Below the pieces are notes generated by a model. That model saw only the letters and a list, made by a program, of their open reading frames with translations, made no database searches and was not told where the DNA came from. Shown one piece after another: positions 58,997-64,000 of a stretch of 64,000 nt of DNA. The DNA is from Rhea pennata (taxonomy: Eukaryota > Chordata > Aves > Rheiformes > Rheidae). Location of the stretch: positions 3,880,157 through 3,944,156 of the forward strand of contig NC_084687.1 in assembly GCF_028389875.1 (NCBI RefSeq). The letters run 5' to 3'. The position numbers were made by a program, and so were the translations under genes. Within the stretch, counting starts at the first letter, position 1. Every line of letters begins with the position of its first letter.

Positions 58997-59020
58997 TTTT
59001 TTTTTTTTTTTTTTTTTTTT
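58997..59020. repeat. Poly(T) tract, T24
   Basis: Uninterrupted T24 in the AT-rich region downstream of NUDT3. Confidence 0.9.
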
Positions 59021-60712
59021 GTGGGAAATGAGAATTTTGGAGTTACACTTGAGAAACTGGGTCTAGAATTGCCTCTGAAACTGATCTTGGGAAATTCAAG
59101 AGTGTTTCCTAAACTTCCTGTATGTCACACTTTGTATTTATTAAGTCAGGAGTTTTTGAAGCTGTCACCCTTGTGTTTTCTGCATAATCTTTTCATAAAC
59201 ACTCTTGAGTGACGCTTTGGGGCGATATACCCAAGCTGAGAGCACGGAGTCCCAGACTGAGTAGGTGACCAGGGTACATCACTGCACAAACAGCCCAAGT
59301 TGGATGTCAGTAAGTCTGAGCATAACTGTCTTAGGCTTTTCCATTCCTTATCTAACCAAGATACCTCCAAGATCAAAGCTATGGGTCTTTGACTATGCTC
59401 TGTTTTTTCTGTTTATTTGCTGGTGTCTGTATATGGCTCTGCGTGAGATGGTACATTTGAACTTACCTTCGTGACCAAGGATAAGACTTTGTGATACCGA
59501 TCCAGGTACCGACATTCACTTACCTCTTCTGCTGGTTACTTCTGTGGTTGGCAGAACAAGCTGATACTGCCAGCGTGAGCTGTCCCTCTGCGGAATGCTT
59601 TTAAACGTTACAGATCTATTTCCGAGTCGCCCGAGTATCCAGGACTGGGGTGGTGCTGCACAACTGCTGCAGCACAGCGTGGTTAGTACTGACCTGAGGT
59701 TTCATGCTAACATTAAGAATTGATGTTTTTGATTGGGATATAGCTGTGGAAGCTATCGTGCTGCTGCTGTTCAGCTGTCATTTCCAAATGGAAATGTCAA
59801 ATGAGTTTAGAGGAGGAAAAACATGTAGAGAACAAACTTGCCGATTTATTGGAATTGAAAGAAGCCTGAGATTTTCAGTAAAGCTTGAGAAGCTATGTGC
59901 TCAGTTCTCCATGAATTCTAGGTTTATTTGGATGTGTAATTCCTACAATCTGTTTCATTTTATTTTTCTGACTGCAGATTTTTGTTCCTAACTCAATGCT
60001 TTGTGTTTCTAATCTTCAGGTAACGTTAACATTTTTGTGATAGGTTAAAATGGTTTTCAAAAATGTTTTATAACTGCAAGGGCACTTTTGAGATCTAGCA
60101 TTTCAGTTCATAGTTTTTCTTACTGACTTGGACTTGTTCTTACTTACGGCATCTCTTTGTTCAAAGTAAAATTCATTCAGTAGAAAACTTTTTTTCTCCT
60201 TTGAGGGTCGGATCCTAGTTTGAGCCTATGAATAACACAGGTATTCTCTTTCGTTCCTGTTTAGACTTGGCTGGCAATTTAGTATATACCTGCGTAAGTT
60301 TGGTATTTTCATCCGTTGTGTTTCCAGAAAGAACAGAGGGCTCTTTTTCCACTCCATGTCCAGCTGTGGTATCATTACAACCCCCCGGTCCCACTTCTTA
60401 GTGTGTTTTGAGCCAGATCTTAAGCTGATGGAAGCCAGCGCGGCACTTGTGAAGCTGTGCTCATTCGCAGCGGCGGGCGATCTGGGCTGGTACGGTGGAG
60501 AACGCGGTTCCTCTCTTTTTAAAGGTGTTTCCTCTGTTTGAGTTGTGCACAAGCTGGAGATCATCACTGTCTTAAAACAACAACAAAAAAGTATAAAAAT
60601 AAAATTGTGGATGCAAGTTTGACGAGAGTGTAGGCTGTAATCTAGTGCCAACCAATAAACACGCCAGTATTTCACACATGGCTCTGCTTACTGCGTGATC
60701 TCTTCTTCCTAG

Positions 60713-60876
60713 CACTGTTACCCACATACGTGAACTTCGCACCCTTCGAGGGAACGGACAGTAAAATGTCCCTGGAGGAGGAAGCTCTTTCTGAAGTGGC
60801 TTGGTACGTCCACAGCCTGGAGGAGGAAGCCTTGAAGGGGCGTCACGATCGGTGGAATGGGGTCGGGCTGGTCTGA
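60713..60876 (+). other. Exon-like segment B, acceptor plus 53-codon open frame to TGA
   Basis: A good acceptor (TGATCTCTTCTTCCTAG) is followed by a frame reading LLPTYVNFAPFEGTDSKM, MSLEEEALSEVAWYVHS and a terminal RHDRWNGVGLV, with the stop TGA at 60874-60876. The two leading bases fit the phase-1 donor at 57291. The acidic, balanced composition looks coding, but I recognise no family and no close poly(A) signal was found. SMIM29 is the human gene expected after NUDT3 on this strand; this segment does not look like it. Confidence 0.22.
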
Positions 60877-61299
60877 GTGCCGTGCTGTAAAACGGGGTGA
60901 ATTTTAAGGCATGACATGAGTCGTCTTCAGGTGTTTCTTGTGCTGAATAAGAGCACTGTGGACCAGAAGTGTTACTAATTCACAGAGGCTGCTCAGACCT
61001 GTTTCTCACATAAAGTCCTCGCTGGGAGCTGTTAATGTAGAAGTTGCCTTCTGCTTTCCGCTGGTAGGTTGGTTTGGGCACCACCCCATAGAGAGAGCCA
61101 GCTCCGACATCTCCCGCGTCCGCCCTCGCTGGGTTTAGCTTTGCTGCTGCCAGTTCTCCCAAACTCTCCCAATACTAGTTAATGACTGTATTTGTTGCTC
61201 GTATTGCCTTAGCACTTTGTGTCCTGGCCTGTGGTGGGGCTGTGGCACTACGGGTGACACTCGTGGGTTTTGGGGAAGGGAATGTGCAAGTAAAGTTGC

Positions 61300-62600
61300 A
61301 TCTGCGGTGGGCTGTGAGCACCTTTTCTGCTCTCGCTTGACCAGAAGAGGATCTGCTGGCCTTGGGGTGCTGCATCAGCGCTCCGGGGAGGCTTGGCACC
61401 GACTGCTCCAGCGTCCCGGCCTCGGAGGCACTCGCCGTGGGACCGTCCGCCTTCGCGTTGCGCCGCGGTGGAGCGAGCGGCCCCTTTTCCCCGTTCGGTG
61501 GTCCAGAAGCGTTGTCGTCCTCAGCGCGGACAGCGTGGCGTTGACCTTGGCGCTTCGCAGCTCGGGTCGTGGCAGCGTCGGCTCTTCCGCCCCGCGTTAG
61601 CGCCGTTAGCGCGTTGTCCGCGGCCCTCGCGCGCGCAGGCGCCGAGCGGCGTGGAGAAGTTGCTCATGAGGTAAAGGGCGACTTTGCTGTGAGCTGCGGG
61701 GGAAAATGAACTGCTCGTGGCGGATGTTAATTTTCTACTGTCACAAGCAACGTCCGCCGGGGTGACACATTACAGAGAAGCCGTGCGCGTGGCGCGGGCG
61801 AGCGTTAAACGCGACCCAGTAAAGCTGCTGGTTGCAGCAGCTGGCACAGGGGGTCGGGTCCGCTTCGTGCCACCCCCGGCGAGAGGCTCGCGAAGTGCCG
61901 GGGACGGCGAGAAGCCCGGTCAGAGGTGCCGGTGCCGAGCCGGCTGCGCCTTTCGCGCTGCTGCTGGGTGCCCTCCCCTCGGGGCCCTCGGCACCTATCC
62001 TGGCCTCCACGTGCCCCAGATGGGCGCAGGGTCCCTCTGCCCCACGCGGAAGAGCTGCCTGGACCAGAGACCAGAGGGCTGGCGGGAGTTGAGCAGGGGC
62101 AAGTGACGGCCACCTCCTCCCTGGCTTAGTCCCTTCGCTCAGCCTGTGATTTATTTTTCTTCCCCCTCCCCTTCCACCTCTGGGATGCGAAACAAGATGC
62201 TGAGCAGGATCCGTTAAGGTGCAGCCCAGCCCGAGCGGCGCTCCAGCAGTCGCAGCCGTGGGAGCGCTCCCGGTCCTCGGCAGATCAAACACAGCCTGCC
62301 TTCCAGTGCTGTTCTCGCAGCACTTCCGCACGTCTCCTTTGGGGTCCACGTGCTGAGCGTCCTACCCTGCGTTACGGCAGCTTGCGTGTTCCCCCCGGCC
62401 ATGGGGCAGCAGGGGACACTGGGGCTACCAGCAGCAGTGGTGCTGGAGCCTCTGGGGTCATCAGGACCAGGGGACACCTGGGGCCAGCAGGACCTCCAGG
62501 ACCAGGGGGACCACTGGGAGCGGCGGAGGCTGCTGCGGTGCGGAGGAGCATCCCGGGGCACTGGAGCGCTGCCGAGGGGGCTGCACGGCCAGTGCGGGGG
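61300..62600. promoter_or_regulatory. CpG island downstream of NUDT3, candidate promoter of the next gene
   Basis: An abrupt change from AT-rich to CpG-dense DNA occurs at about 61.3 kb. A plus-strand donor CATGAG|GTAAAG puts a possible first-exon end at 61670. In human the next genes are SMIM29 (same strand as NUDT3) and HMGA1 (opposite strand). No coding exon of either is visible before the window ends, so the assignment is inference. Confidence 0.4.
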
Positions 62601-63009
62601 GCAGAGTTAAGGTGGTGTTGCTGGTGCCTTGGCTCTGCCTGTGCTTGGTGTGGCAAACAGTCCAGCACCCGCTCCGGGGTGGTTTCCTGAAACCATTTCC
62701 TGCCGCCCACCGCTCGCAGGAAGGAAGGAGCCGTCCTGGGAAATCCCTGCTCGCGCCTGACCCGCTTAGCGGAGCCATCTGGTCTCCCCGTGCGCGCCGG
62801 CAAAGCGGATTATGCCTGCGGCCTCGGTGCAGGGCTGGCCCTGCTGCCGGGGGCTCTGCCCGCCTTCGTGGCCCTTTCTGCAGGGTGGCAGCACCCGTGC
62901 CCAGGACCACCATCACCCGGAGCCCCTGGGCGGGGGGGCCTTCCCCCAGCCCCCTGTGCCCCCCCCCAGCCCTCCCTCTGGCTGTCCGTGGGTCTGTCAT
63001 CTGGCTGTG

Positions 63010-63420
63010 CACTTACACATCCCTCCATCCCTCCACCCATTCCTGCATCCATCCACTCATCACTCCATCCATCACTCAGCCCGTCCATCTGTCCATCCCT
63101 CTGCTCCACCATGCAGGTATGCATCTCCCCATCCACCCTCCTACAGACCCCGTCCATCTCCCCACCCGTGGGCCAACCTTTGCGCCCATCCGTGCATCCA
63201 GACAGGCATCTATCCATCTAGGCATGTACTCATCCATCACCCACCCGTCAGTCCATCCCTTCATCTGGCTATTTGGGTGTTCCCCTACCCACCCACGTAC
63301 GCCCCCACGCATCCAGCGGCCTCTCCACCCCTCTGTCCGTCTCTCCGTCCGTCCAGCCACCTCCGGACCTTCCTCTCCACCCATCCGAGCGTCCAGGTGT
63401 GCATCCATCCACCCCTTTCT
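63010..63420. repeat. Degenerate CATC/CATCCATC repeat
   Basis: Pyrimidine-rich sequence dominated by CATC, CATCCATC and CACC words, with no base composition or frame suggesting coding. The minus strand reads GATG-rich. Frames on both strands translate to Ser/Pro/His- or Asp/Gly/Trp-rich strings by repetition. Confidence 0.8.
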
Positions 63421-63595
63421 CTTTTTCCCTGTCTCCCTGCTCCCTTTTCTCCTTTCCCCCTTTTCCTTTCATTCTTTGGTATTTTACCCTTTTTTCGCCC
63501 TTTTCCTTGTTCATTTTTTCCCCTTTTCCCCCTTTCCTGCCTTTTTCCTCCTCCCCCCGCGCCCGGTCTCTGCCGCCCCCTGCCGGCTCCCCGCC

Positions 63596-63680
63596 GCCAC
63601 AGCCCCGCCCCCACAAACCCCGCCCCTCAGGCCCCGCCTCCTCAGGCCCCGCCCCCTCAGGCCCCGCCCCGCCGTCACGC
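63596..63680. promoter_or_regulatory. Tandem GC boxes (Sp/KLF type)
   Basis: CCCCGCCCC-type elements recur every 14-18 bases (about 63602, 63616, 63630, 63645 and 63662), several within the repeated word CAGGCCCCGCC. They are followed by a GC-rich, CpG-dense stretch (63673-63790). They look like a GC-box array in a CpG-island promoter, or a short minisatellite that created such sites. Confidence 0.45.
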
Positions 63681-63791
63681 GCCGCGCGCGGGTTCTGGGT
63701 GCGGGCGGGCGCCGCCGCGCTCGGGGTGCGATGGGGCAGTGCACGGCCGGGCCGGGGGGCTGCGGCGGAGCCACGCACGGCCAGCACGGGC

Positions 63792-64000
63792 GGGGGGGGG
63801 GGGGGGGGGCGGGGCTGCGGCAATGCACGGTCCGCACCGGGGGGGGGGGTGCAGTGGGGGGATGCAGCAGTGCACGGTTAGCATGGGGGGGGGTGTGCAG
63901 TGGGGAGATGCAGCAGTGCACGGTTAGCATGGGGGGGTGCAGTGGGGGGATGCAGCAGTGCTCGGTTAGCACCGGGGGGGGGGGTGTGCAGTGGGGGCAT
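63792..64000. repeat. G-rich minisatellite, 42-49-bp unit, runs off the window end
   Basis: After a G18 run (63792-63809) a unit containing TGCAGTGGGG, ATGCAGCAGTGCACGG and TTAGCAT followed by 7-12 G recurs. The word TGCAGTGGGG starts at 63850, 63896, 63938 and 63987 (spacings 46, 42 and 49). Each unit carries a G run of variable length. The array continues beyond the window. Frames across it are repeat artefacts. Confidence 0.85.

Noticed and set aside
60226-60675. 149-codon minus-strand open frame
   Set aside because: Mixed low-complexity and unmatched sequence, no splice or poly(A) context, and another frame is equally open on the plus strand. Kept only as a note.
62382-62690. Short collagen-like Gly-X-Y stretch (GPAGPPGPGGPLG)
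   Set aside because: Only about six clean triplets before the pattern breaks, no 54-bp exon structure or flanking splice sites; likely chance in repeats of CCAGGACCAGG.

Overview
The window is vertebrate nuclear DNA, most likely from a bird (or another sauropsid). Three multi-exon genes can be rebuilt exon by exon: PACSIN1 on the minus strand (coding 7448 to 3698), RPS10 on the plus strand (coding 20235-25464) and NUDT3 on the plus strand (coding 28266-51382). The order and orientation match human 6p21.31 (PACSIN1 divergent from an RPS10-NUDT3 tandem), the segment I recall as chicken chromosome 26. The compact PACSIN1 (all nine coding exons in 3.75 kb) and very high GC fit an avian microchromosome. 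No mobile element or RNA gene could be named with confidence, so the species call rests on gene structure and synteny.

Layout. 1-900 is a GC-rich block that turns AT-rich; possible polyadenylation signals on both strands suggest convergent gene ends. 900-3697 is probably PACSIN1 3' UTR and holds a CCAAT/CRE cluster. 3698-7518 holds the PACSIN1 coding exons and the 5' UTR part of exon 2. 7.5-19.5 kb is very GC-rich and has no recognisable coding gene: it holds two candidate PACSIN1 first-exon donors (8440 and 13989), an RFX-type X-box, a 59-bp alternating purine-pyrimidine tract, a 108-bp higher-order minisatellite (about 13.27-13.94 kb) and a (GAC)12 run. 19.5-20.2 kb is the RPS10 CpG-island promoter with a TOP-type start. 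20.2-25.5 kb is the RPS10 body. 27.35-28.3 kb is the NUDT3 CpG island, with a dense array of TACGC/GCGTA elements. 28.4-51.4 kb is NUDT3, mostly two large AT-rich introns; intron 2 holds an unrecognised 171-codon open frame on the minus strand. 51.4-53.7 kb is NUDT3 3' UTR with several poly(A) signals. 53.7-61.2 kb is AT-rich and mostly empty, with two weak exon-like segments that join in frame. 61.3-64 kb is a second GC-rich block: a CpG island, a CATC-type repeat, tandem GC boxes and a G-rich minisatellite that runs off the window end.

The three genes are unrelated in function: a membrane-sculpting endocytic adaptor of neurons, a 40S ribosomal protein, and a Nudix diphosphoinositol-polyphosphate/diadenosine-polyphosphate hydrolase. 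RPS10 and NUDT3 lie in the same direction 2.8 kb apart, and their splice phases allow the in-frame read-through transcript known in human. No bacterial-type system, CRISPR array or intact transposon was found. The most unusual items are the NUDT3 promoter element array, the nested minus-strand open frame in intron 2, the frame-preserving minisatellite and the putative two-exon open frame at 57-61 kb.
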